Shown here piece by piece: positions 20,205 to 29,212 of a stretch of 64,000 nt of DNA. The notes below the pieces were generated by a model. That model was not told the DNA's origin, ran no database searches, and worked only from the letters and a program-made list of their open reading frames with translations. Positions within the stretch are counted from its first letter, which is position 1; each line of letters begins with the position of its first letter. Source of the stretch: Trametes villosa (Eukaryota > Basidiomycota > Agaricomycetes > Polyporales > Polyporaceae); the NCBI GenBank assembly GCA_002964805.2, contig PUDQ02000003.1, positions 62,001 to 126,000 on the forward strand. Direction: 5' to 3'. The position numbers were made by a program, and so were the translations under genes.

Positions 20205-20612
20205 ATACAATATCTGACAATCAGGAACGAGGCGTTCGGCAGAGTCGATACACAATAATAGACAATCAGGAACCAGGCGCATATATACAATATCTGACAA
20301 TCAGGAACGAGGTGCCCGGCAGAGTCGATACACAAAAATAGACAACGAGGCACGAGGCGCACCCAAAAGTAAATAAACAATATCTGACAATCAGGAACGA
20401 GGCGCCCTGCAGAGCTGGTACACAATAATAGACAATCAGGAACCAGGCGCACATATACAATATCTGACAATCAGGAACCAGTTGCCCTGCAGAGTCGATA
20501 CACAAAAATAGACAACGAGGCACGAGGCGCACCCAAAAGTGAATAAACAATATCTGACAATCAGGAACCAGTTGCCCTGCAGAGTCGATACACAATAATA
20601 GACAATGAGGGG
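20205..20612 (-). repeat. 45-bp subterminal minisatellite, right arm
   Basis: About nine units of the same 45-bp family as the left arm, in inverted orientation. It lies 100 bp past the stop of the passenger gene and runs into the right inverted repeat. Confidence 0.85.
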
Positions 20613-20926
20613 TGTGGGTACAGATATACAATGTCTAACAATCAGGCACTAGGCGCACTTATACAATGATAAACAATAGGTCCCTGTGTGGCTGACAGTG
20701 CTTTGACAACAATACACAATGGGGTAGGGGGACTGGCCTAACATTGACAACAATAAACAATAGCCTCCTAACAGAGGGATTGACAATTATAACAATGTAC
20801 AATGATTGTACAAGGTATATACACAGGTGGCCCACTGGTTATACAAGACAATGGGTGGTGAATGAATACACAACAAAACTACCACCATGGTGGGTGATTG
20901 TAATACAATGGTGGCAACTACTGGTG
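20542..20926 (-). repeat. Right terminal inverted repeat of the KDZ element
   Basis: Reverse complement of 10124-10508 with no difference that I can see by eye. Ends CTACTGGTG, followed by the target duplication. Confidence 0.88.
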
Positions 20927-20933
20927 CGGGCGC
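20927..20933. repeat. Right target-site duplication of the KDZ element
   Basis: CGGGCGC, identical to 10117-10123. It falls inside Ala/Pro codons of the interrupted zinc-cluster gene. Confidence 0.6.
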
Positions 20934-21446
20934 GGGCGGCGCAGCGGGAGCGGGAGGCGGAGCGAGGGCGGGAGTGGGTGCTGGAGGCGCAACGGAAGCG
21001 GGCGCGCCAGACACGTCGGCCACGCTTGCCTGAGGCGGACCGTCGGGGTAGCGGCGGAGGTACGCGGCGCGGTAGAGCGGGTCTGTCCAGACCGTCCCCA
21101 AGTTGACGGAGCCCGTCGCGCCCTCCGCGAAGCGCCAGGTGCGCGCCACCAGGTCGCCCAGGAGCGGGAGGACGAGGCGCTCCAAAGAACCGTTATTCAC
21201 GATGGCGCGCTGAAGGGTCACGCGGGTCAGCGAAGCGTGTGGAGCGGCCGAGACAGGACTCACCGCGATGCTGACCGCCTCCGACGCGTAGAAGCGGAAG
21301 GCGGCGGTGGGCGCGCTGGGGAGCGGACACTCGTTGAGGATATGCTGGTCCAAGCGCTGGACCAGCTGCTCGTTAGCGGCAGCGGCGTCATTTCGAGCAG
21401 CGGGGGTGACCAGGGACTGGGAGGCGGTGGGATTGCTGGGATCCAT
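20927..21446 (-). pseudogene. Zinc-cluster gene, 5' portion (split by the KDZ transposon)
   Basis: ATG at 21446. Exon 21446-21264 encodes MDPSNPTASQSLV followed by a helical region (AANEQLVQRLDQHIL). A 54-nt intron (21210-21263) is very likely: GTGAGT donor, GCTGAC branch-like site, TTCAG acceptor, phase 0. The next exon (LERLVLPLLGDLVART) runs into an Ala/Pro-rich tract, where the KDZ element is inserted. The frame on this side and the frame on the far side (8067-10116) join without a shift if the element and one 7-bp duplication are removed. N-terminal sequence is unlike the E1 antisense protein, so similarity between the two is limited to the zinc cluster and gene architecture. Confidence 0.7.
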
Positions 21447-21908
21447 GGCGGAGGGCGCAGGGAGGAGTGGAACGAGCAGAGGCAAGCAAGAGAGGGGAAG
21501 AGGGGCGACGACGAGCACCGAAGGACGCTGCCCCTTATGCGCGCGCAGGCCGCGCGCGCTGCACGACCCTTACGGGGCCGCGCGCGGACCCTAGCCTCAA
21601 GGCGCGCGGCCTGGAACAAGAAGCCTCACGGACGGCGATCTATGACGCACGGCGAAGTAGAAGTTCGGTGCTCGCGGCACAGGCGGCCCGGCCGCGACCC
21701 TGCGTACTCCCGCGGCGGTGTACACGCGGTCACGAGAGCGTGCGAAGCAGACAAGGACGAGCACCTGCCCGCGGGACGCGTCCTCGGGCTCGCGGGCTTC
21801 TCCCGCGGCGTGCGGGATTCAGTCTTGCAGAGATCGCGTCGATCTAACGTGCTACCGGGCGCAAATACAGCACGTACTACCAGCGGTTCTACCTTCTCCC
21901 TACTCCCT

Positions 21909-22730
21909 TCAGTCCTCGGACGCTTCGGGCCTCTCGCGAGCAAGCAATACCGCCGGGATCGTCTCCGGGTCCGCGCCCATCGGGAGCGGGGTGTAACCGA
22001 CGAAGAGATCCACGAGGTCGGCTGGCAGCGCTTCCGCGGAGGGAGTTCCGCGCGCGGCACGCGGACTACGGGGAGGCAAGGGCGGAGACTCCAGCGGGGG
22101 AATCGACTCGGACGAGGTTATCGGGCGACCGGAAAAGTCGAGCGGGACGATGCCGGCGTGGTGGATGGCTTCGCGCGTACGAACGTTATCGCGCTGGAGA
22201 GCGGCGAGCTGAGCGAAGATGCGCTGGATGGAGGGGAGCAGGAAGGTAGCGTCGACACCGCTCCGGATGACGACTCGACGCGCTGCCGCGGCGCGCTCCA
22301 GGAGTGCGAGGAGTTCTCGCTGTTCGAAAAGAGCGGCCTCGCGCTCGCGGTCCAAGGCAACCCAGGCAAAGCGGCTCCGAAAGTACGCGAGGGCGGACGG
22401 AGGCGCGGCGGGACCGCGTAGGATGCTCTCAACGCGGTCGGTGGTGTCGCGGAGGTGGTACGAAGTCAGCTCGAGCGGCATCGCGAGTTCCTGAGGCAAG
22501 GTTAGCACCCACGAGTGGCGGCGGCGACGGCGAGGGCTACTCCATCGGGTACGAACGGAGGCCTCTAAGAACCGGTCTAGGGCGGCTTCCCATTCGACAG
22601 GGTCGACGCCGGTGCGGCGCGTCAGGGCTTCGAGCGCACGCGAGGTTCGCTCGATCTGGGCGATGGAGAACGGGATGGCAGCAGCTTGGAGCGTGCGGAT
22701 GTCGTCGCGCAGGAGCGGGAGAGCACTCAT
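21909..22730 (-). CDS. Hypothetical helical protein, paralogue A
   Basis: Single open frame of 273 aa from ATG 22730. The start was chosen because no in-frame ATG lies upstream and a TTTAAG promoter-like motif is about 40 nt further up. Opening MSALPLLRDDIRTLQ and the motif QIERTSRALEAL...EWEAAL parallel the neighbouring gene at 22,969-23,653 (MNGL...AVATLRE, QLERQTANLEE, DWYAAL), so the two look like diverged tandem duplicates. It is almost wholly helical with Arg/Glu-rich coiled-coil stretches (LDREREAALFEQRELLALLERA) and a Pro-rich C terminus. No known domain is recognised. It could be another accessory gene of the surrounding retroelement or a host gene. Confidence 0.6.
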   Translation of the reverse strand: MSALPLLRDDIRTLQAAAIPFSIAQIERTSRALEALTRRTGVDPVEWEAALDRFLEASVRTRWSSPRRRRRHSWVLTLPQELAMPLELTSYHLRDTTDRVESILRGPAAPPSALAYFRSRFAWVALDREREAALFEQRELLALLERAAAARRVVIRSGVDATFLLPSIQRIFAQLAALQRDNVRTREAIHHAGIVPLDFSGRPITSSESIPPLESPPLPPRSPRAARGTPSAEALPADLVDLFVGYTPLPMGADPETIPAVLLARERPEASED

Positions 22731-22968
22731 GGTTGGCGAGTCGACCGGCGCGAGTCGAGCACCTCGCGATCTTAAAGGTCTCGCTAGCGGTGACGTCGGA
22801 GGCGTCGCGCTTTGTTCACCCGCTGACAAGATCTATTGGGACATCGATACATCGCTCCTCGTGGCCCGAACCCTCTACCCAGCTTCGCATCTCCTTCACC
22901 CAGTGTGGCGGCCCTCCTCCCAGGCCCTCCTCGTATTCACCGCGGTTATGGCTGGCCTGCGGTCGTCT

Positions 22969-23653
22969 TCAAGCGAAGCCGCCGTTCTCGTAGGCCTCCA
23001 GATCTGGTAGCCCGTACCAGATATCAGAACCGCGACACGGGACGAGGCTAGCGAGTGCGGGCGCACCGGCGGCGGCGCGCACGGCAGCGTCGTTAGTCGC
23101 CTCTGCGAGGGCCCCCAGCTCGCGCCGAATAGTTCGCAGGTGTTGGCGCACGGAAGCTTCGACGTCGGTAGCGCGTGCGAGCGCGAGTGCACCTTCAGCG
23201 CCCGCACGGGTGAAGGCGTGGCGGGCGGCCAGCACGCGAGCGAGTTGGACCTCCAGGCGCATCTGCGCGGCCTCCGCGACACGGGTTTCGATCTCCCTAC
23301 GGACGGACGCCAGCCGCTCCAGGAAGTACGGTCGCAGGCCAGCATCCGTCGTTTGGGCTCCCACCGCGCGCTCGATCCGCGCGAGGAGGGGCGTGAGGCG
23401 AGCGTCACCGTCCGTCACGATCAAGTACGACTCCTGCACCTTGTCAGGCTGAGTTCACGAGCAGCGCGCGACGACTCACGGTCGCGAAGATGGTCTCCTT
23501 CAGCGCGGCGTACCAGTCCTCCTGGCTGAACGACATCGCATCCTCCATCTCCTCAAGGTTCGCGGTCTGCCGCTCGAGCTGCTGCAAGGCAAGCGGTTGG
23601 GCTTGCTCGCGGAGCGTGGCGACGGCGTCTTCGGTAGCGCGGAGTCCGTTCAT
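22969..23653 (-). CDS. Hypothetical helical protein, paralogue B
   Basis: Two exons, 23653-23480 and 23439-22969, with a short 40-nt intron (GTGAGT..GACAAG), give 214 aa. The N-terminal 60 residues parallel paralogue A. The remainder is a long heptad-like helical region (LTPLLARIERAVGAQ, EAAQMRLEVQLARVLAAR, HLRTIRRELGALAEA). A TATTTAAG box on the minus strand (23,702-23,709) lies 50 nt upstream of the ATG. Same orientation as paralogue A and the split zinc-cluster gene, with gaps of 238 and 462 bp, but each has its own promoter-like box. Function unknown. Confidence 0.6.
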
Positions 23654-23701
23654 GGCGTACAAGAGCGGAAGATCACGGCGCGCCTCCAGTTCGCGAAGTC
23701 C

Positions 23702-23709
23702 TTAAATAC
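23702..23709 (-). promoter_or_regulatory. TATA-like box of paralogue B
   Basis: Minus strand reads GTATTTAAG, 50 nt above the start codon at 23653. A similar TTTAAG is found near 22,775 upstream of paralogue A. Confidence 0.4.
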
Positions 23710-24548
23710 GCCGCGGCGCGGACGCGATCGCATCGATAGCGACCGAGGACGGTCGGGATTTCAGCGAGGGGGAGATGATGCGCACGGTGCCACTCTGACC
23801 CCAGGATCCTTCGCCAGGCCTCTACGCTCGGCGCACCGCGCGTTATGCACGCGCTCGCGGAAGGGCGCGCGTCCCTCCCCTCAGGTATCCGCAAGGGCGC
23901 GGTGGTTCCGCTCGCGACGGGCCCGGAGGCTTTGCGCGCGTTGAGCGGGACTATCGGCCGAGCGGGCGGAGCGCGAGTCATCGCCAAGGGCGGGCGCAGC
24001 ACGCGGGCAGCCTTATCGGGCGCGGCCGCCAATCGTAGGGCGGGCATTCGCGAGCGCGCGTGGACTCGCGCGCGGCGGGGCCGCTGTCCTCGCAGTTCGC
24101 GGTGCGGGCCTCCGAAGGGGTTCTGGATCCTTTCGCTGGTCTAGGCTTGGTAGCTACGATTCATCCATGTACCTACGCGCCCCGGGCGCCAGAGAATTCA
24201 GATTCCTTTCCCCCTCACCCTCAGGAGCTCAATTGCGTCTGCGTCTCTTCTGCGAATAGCGTTCTGCGTTGCGTTGCGTTGCAAACTGCGCCCCTGCGTC
24301 TTCCCTAGCGTTCCCGCTTGCACTCTCACTGCGAAGCCTACCCGCCAGCGCCCCGCGTACGCGTTGCGGTCCGCGCGAGACTTGCCAGCGCATCGCGCTT
24401 CCGCCGCAAGGGCACCCCGACTCGAACCTCGCTTCTCCCCCGCTTCGCGCTTAGCTTCCCTACAGGCCTCGTCCTCCGAAGGCCCTCGGCCTGTCTCTGG
24501 TTGCCCCTAGGGGATAGTTGAGTGCATCAGCGCGGCGCGATGGGCGCG
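23710..24548. other. Gene-free stretch; possible 3' end of E2
   Basis: No gene seen. About 45 bp near 23,729-23,775 match, with two differences, part of the E2 pol acidic linker at 5,969-6,016 (encoding TEDG.DFSEGE). The same stretch contains the purine run GAGGGGGAGA. A GCGTT microsatellite lies near 24,260-24,285. If E2 extends this far its LTR would be here, but I found no TG..CA pair that I trust. Confidence 0.35.
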
Positions 24549-26567
24549 TCAAACCGAGTACGGGTCCGCACTCCAGTAGGATGCTCGCCAGTCGAGCTCG
24601 CATCCCTCGAAACTGTCGTTGTGATGCGCACGGTGTTTGCGCTCGACCTCGGAGACGACGGACTTGGGTTCTGCGGTGTCGAGGCCGTATTTGACTCGAA
24701 GCGCAGCCTCGCGCGGGGAAACGGGGGCATCAAAGTCGGCAAGGAAACGGTGGAGGGACGGATGAAGAGGTACGGGGGGAAGGAGAAGGTTGGGTGCGAG
24801 GAAACGGCCTCTGGAGGGGCCGTCTGCGGGGTTACACGCACTTTGGACATAGCGAGAGTGAGCGCGGCATCCTCGGTCCTCGAGGGCTGCAGCCACGCGC
24901 TTGAAGATCGCGTTCGTTGGCCGGTTTCGACTACGTCCTCTCCACCACCCCTCGACGACTCCCCGATTGTCGCCATAGACCTTGAAGTCCGGGAGCTCCG
25001 GACCTGCAGCCAGGACGGCAGCGACGAGGAGCTCGAAGCCAACAGCTTCTGCCCACCCGATGTCGCGATTGTCGAGGTTCCAGCCAGGGATGAGGCGCCA
25101 TGCTCTCCAGCGGCCGTGGATGACGATGGCAATCCCAACACCCGAGCTTGCATCCGAAAATGCGGCAAGATCGGAGACGGGATGCGGGCCCGGGATTGGA
25201 CGTGATAGGCTGGGGCGTTCGAACGCCGCTCTCCACCAAGCAAGGTCCCGGGGAGTACCGGCTGGAGGGGTGCGCGGAAGGAAAGGATCGTTGTGGAAGA
25301 GCCCCAGCATGGCTTCCAGCTCGGTGAGAAAAGCGCGGCCAGCGGGCAGGACGAGGGTGGCATGCCATAGCTTTCCGTGCAGCTTCTGGAGCTCGCGCAA
25401 TGTGTGAGTTCGTCGCGATGTCCACTCATCGATAGCACGGATGTACTTAGCAGCTTTTGCTCTGGGAATGGATACCGTCCTTTCACCGTCGAGGTTCCAC
25501 TCGAAACCGGTGAACGGGAAGCTGGACGCGAAGGAGTGGTCCTTCTCGACCTGCCAAGGTATTCCCAGCTGCGTTGAGATCCAGTCGATGTCGGCCATCG
25601 CGTACGTGAAGACGGCGTCTTCCGCCGATCGCTGAGACCGCTCGGACAGATCCTTGACATCGAACTCCATGCTCTCCACGAATTCGTCCGCGCGTCCGTC
25701 GGGGAGGGTATCGCCACCGAACCAGATGCGGCCGCCTTGGTGTTTTGCGCCTCCGTGCCGGATAACCTGGTCCCGCCACTCCCGACGGCGAGCGTTGTAG
25801 TCGAGCAGGAACTCGCACCGTATCCGCAGGAAAACCTTGTCATCAACCCATTTCGCCAGTGGGCCGATACCGACGGCGCGCATGATGTCTGCCGCCGCGT
25901 CCGCGAGGTTGCCATAAACGCCCGCGTGTGACGTGACGCCGAAGGAAGCGTTCGGGTCGACCGCGAACAGATCCTCGGCGAGGCGCACCACAACGCCCGG
26001 CCACTGCGACGGGGCGAGGGGGATGATGCGGTAGGCTTCGGCGACGTCGCGGACTGCGCCTTGAGAACCTGGGGGAAGACGCCAACAAAGGAGTGAGAAG
26101 GCGTCGAAAGTGCCTTAAGTGCAAGGGTAATCAGAGGAGTCAATATGGAAATTAATAGAAGAATGTAGCGGGGAAGGAACGTAGGGGTAAGAGAAATTCT
26201 GGACGAGACGGAAAACATTAGGCTTGTGGGGCTTGGGAACCAGAGAGAGTGGGGAAGTTTGAAAGGGGCCCAGCGCGAGCTCGAGTTCGTCGTGAGAGAA
26301 CGGGCCGATGTAACGGCCGCATTCGAACTCGTGATTGACAATGCGCTCGAATTCGCCTGGAGGGTGCGAAAGGGACGGCTTATTAGGAGGGATAAAAGAT
26401 ACGCTAATGGGCGGGATACCGGAGTCGAAACCAAAACGAATGGAATGCACGAGGTTAGGGTACCGCGGTTCGAGCCCGGAGTCTCGTAACCAGGTCTCCC
26501 AGAGGTCCGCGCGAAGCGGCGTGAGGGGGCTAATCCTTCTTCGCGAGAGCACAGTCGCTGGCGCCAT
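24549..26567 (-). pseudogene. DIRS-like reverse transcriptase/RNase H with one nonsense codon
   Basis: ATG at 26567 overlaps the end of gag by 38 nt. The frame runs to TGA at 24549 (672 residues) but is broken by TAA at 26117-26115, just after HIDSSDYPCT and before GTFDAFSLLCW. RT features: PLSLVPKPHKPNVFRLVQNFSY, GAVRDVAEAYRIIPL, WVDDKVF as the catalytic DD motif. RNase H: AFSDASSGVGIAI, GRWRAWRLIPGW, GWAEAVGFELL, VYGDNRGVVEGWW, ending in SACNPADGPSRG. These match the RT of DIRS-like elements in mushrooms. The tyrosine recombinase expected downstream is not found; the next sequence is the gap to E2, so it may be truncated or separated by the E2 insertion. With one stop it is a recent casualty, not an old relic. 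Confidence 0.82.
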
Positions 26568-28313
26568 GGTCCTCTCCTCCGCAACCCGAGCAGACATGTC
26601 TGCTGGGATGGTCGTCTGCAGAGCATCCAGAGGGGCGCTGCCAGCTGATACAGATGGGGGCTCCCTTGTGGGACTCGATGCGTCTGCCGATCCGAGCCGC
26701 GAAGGTGGGGAGTCCGTTCCAGAATTTCTTCGCGTTGCAGTTGCCGACGTCGGCCAAGCGGTGTCGACCCAGACAGATGGCGCAGAGGACGCGGCCGGAT
26801 GACTCTGCGCCTCGCCAAAAAGACGGTTCATCCGGGTCATCACGTCGATGAGGGCGTCCTGCCTGATCCCCGGCGGGAAGGTTCTGCCTAGGACGCTTGG
26901 GTGAGGGAGCGTAGTCCGACGTTTCTTCGGCTCTCCGCTTGACGGGGGTGCGCGTTATAGCTCGATCGAACTCGAGCTGGAGGGATATACGCGCGCGGAA
27001 GGCGAACGTGACGCGGGAACGGAGAACACGGGGTAACGCACCACGCGCACACGGCACAGTGGTGAGGGGAAACGCGACGCGACGCGAGCAGGAAACACGC
27101 GGAAAACAAAATGCGACGCGACGCGGGTGAGGAAAACGCGGGGACACGGGAAACGCGACGCGAGAGGAGCACGGAAGTAGTGCGACAAGAGAAGCGGGGA
27201 AGAGAGTGTGGAGATCAGTACACTGACATAGGGGGAAAACTCAGAAAGACTTACCGCTTGGAGGAGACGGGCAGTCTGCTCCGTCATGAGGTCGGTGCGA
27301 ATGCGTTCGAGGGTGTCGCTGTCGATCGCCGCGATGTCAAACGCGGAGTCCGTGTCCAGCGTCCGGTGCCACCTGCGGCGATACTGCGCCTGGTACCGTA
27401 CAACGGCGTCATTGCCTCGCAGCTCGGTGCGGATGGGGCTCGCGTCGAGGGAGATGAAGAACAGAGAGTAATGTTCTAGGACCTCGGTGCCCCATCCCTC
27501 GTCCTGCGCGTGTAGAAGGAAGAGAGTGCGAGCCTTGGACACCTGGTCCCAGGTCAAGCTCTCGTCGCCTTTGACTCCTTTGGGGGCGCGGGGACCGGAC
27601 GTGATGACGAGTTTCGATTCCGAATGTGAGAGGGTGAGGACGTCGTCGTCGCCGGTAGACTGCTCGCCCGCCGCCATGCGCATGCCCTCCTCCGTGAAAT
27701 AGAACAATTCCACGTACTTCATGTCCCGCAGGCACTTCAGGGCGTATTCGGCCACCGGGCGAAGGACGGTCTGAGGCGGGGGTTTTCCGACGGGGAAACG
27801 AACAGCGGTCTTCGCCTTCGTCGCGGGCTTCGCTGCTATCTTCGAGCGCGGAAGGGGAGCGATGGGACGGGGAACTTTCTCGAGGGAGGGAGAGCCGGTC
27901 GGGCTGTCAGGTCGACGCGGTTTGCTCCGACGCGCACCTCCTCTGCGTTCACGCTGGTACGCTTTGTCCCGCTTGTTCCACCAAGATGCCAGTAGACGAT
28001 CCGCTGCGTCTTGGTGACTGTCCGCCAAACCCTCGTCAATGAAGATCTCCCGCGCTACAATGAAGTCTGGTCCCTCGAACTGCGGAGGGTCGTCTGGCTG
28101 CGGGACGTGGAATCGGTTGTCGGGGCCAGCGTCTTGAACGACCTGGTCGGGCGGTAAGGCGACCGATTCCTCTAACGGATCTCTGGGCGGGTCGCGCTGA
28201 GCTCGGGCTGGACCTGCTTCTGCGTTCTCGGGGAGGTTGTCATTGTCTTGCTCGTCGTCGACTTCCTCGGCCGGCGGATTTCCACCCGGGTTGTCTTCCC
28301 TCAGGTCAACCAT
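26530..28313 (-). CDS. Gag-like protein of the DIRS-like element
   Basis: Two exons, 28313-27255 and 26976-26530 (501 aa), joined across a 278-nt intron (GTAAGT..CTCCAG) that is rich in CGCGTTTTCC-type repeats. The N terminus is acidic (MVDLREDNPGGNPPAEEVDD), followed by a basic stretch and a conserved middle (MKYVELFYFTEEGMRMA, LTWDQVSKARTLFLL). The C terminus has a Cys/His cluster (CAICLGRHRLADVGNC, then CSGCGGEDHGASDC), typical of nucleic-acid-binding gag. The stop codon overlaps the start of the RT frame by 38 nt, so RT could be made by reinitiation or frameshift. The unusually long intron could hide a further exon. Confidence 0.75.
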
Positions 28314-28849
28314 AGCGTAGACAGGTATTCAAACGAAAAGCAAAGCTAAGCTAAAGAAGTGGCTAGGAGGAGGGAGCCGAGAACGAGGCGAGCTCAGAGC
28401 CAGAGGTGCACGACGGGCGCAGGAGAAAACTACACTAGGCGCCCGTCGTACCTCGCGCATAGACTCTGCGCTGTCAAGCGCTCGTACCTCGCGCTTGGCA
28501 GCGCTGTCATACACGGTGTAGCGCCGAGGTGGATGAGCGTCGCGCTTAGAGAAGGAAAGAACTCTGCACTTACGTCTTGGTGGAATCCGGATTGCGAAAG
28601 CAGGTCCTGGATAGCCCCTGGCCTACGTTACCATAAAGTTGACGAGCGAAGTAGACTATCCTGCGGACGACGGCGGTCAGTTCTGAACACGCAAGCGGAG
28701 CATTTATACTGACGAGCAGCCAGCTCCCGGGTACGACTCGAGCGACGAGGGCAGATCTGTCTCGATCCGATAGACTGCATGCGTCAAGCACCAAGCCCCG
28801 TCAGAGGTCTCAAGCGACCAGCAGAAGACAAAACGGACCTAGGAGTTAC
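28314..28849. other. Upstream region of the DIRS-like gag
   Basis: No gene seen. This would be the leader of the DIRS-like element; I did not find its terminal repeat. Confidence 0.3.
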
Positions 28850-28875
28850 TGGATGACTTTCCGTAAGGTCTACGG
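28850..28875 (+). repeat. Left inverted repeat of the Harbinger element
   Basis: Nineteen bases match the right end exactly, then seven more after a one-base indel. Inside it the motif CCGTAGA recurs (near 28,880-28,892), a possible second transposase contact. Confidence 0.8.
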
Positions 28876-29212
28876 ACGTCCGTAGAGCCGTAGATAACGA
28901 GATCTGTCCGATTTGCCGAGATGCCGAGTGCGATCTGAACTCCGCCCCTGAAATCCAGCGCCGTAGATGGCCTTGCAGCTGCGAATCTAGAAAGGGGGTC
29001 GGGACCCCCTTCCTACTTCAAATTCTCGCCGCAGACGTCCCGAAATGGTTATCCATCAAGCGGAGCTCGAACCTAGAAGGTGCAGCTCATCCGAGCATAA
29101 ATAGGCGCCCGTCAGACGCAAATCCTCCATTCAGTCTTCTCCATCCCAACGTCTTCCTCGCTGGTCGTCGAAGCTCATCACCCTCTCTTGCTTTCACACC
29201 TCAATCTGCACT

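Larger units (their letters stand above)
10124..20926. mobile_element. Complete KDZ DNA transposon, 10.8 kb
   Basis: The element has ~385-bp terminal inverted repeats beginning CACCAGTAGTTGCC, 45-bp minisatellites just inside each end, and three genes without disabling changes that I can see: KDZ transposase (minus), a viroplasmin-domain protein (minus) and a passenger (plus). Removing it with one copy of the 7-bp duplication restores the interrupted zinc-cluster reading frame exactly. KDZ elements are a known, abundant class in mushroom genomes and often carry passenger genes. I saw no TET/JBP oxygenase here, which some KDZ elements carry. Confidence 0.9.

Noticed and set aside
24527..26818. 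763-codon minus-strand frame over the DIRS-like RT
   Set aside because: It lacks RT motifs; the correct frame (26,567-24,549) carries all RT and RNase H motifs with one stop.
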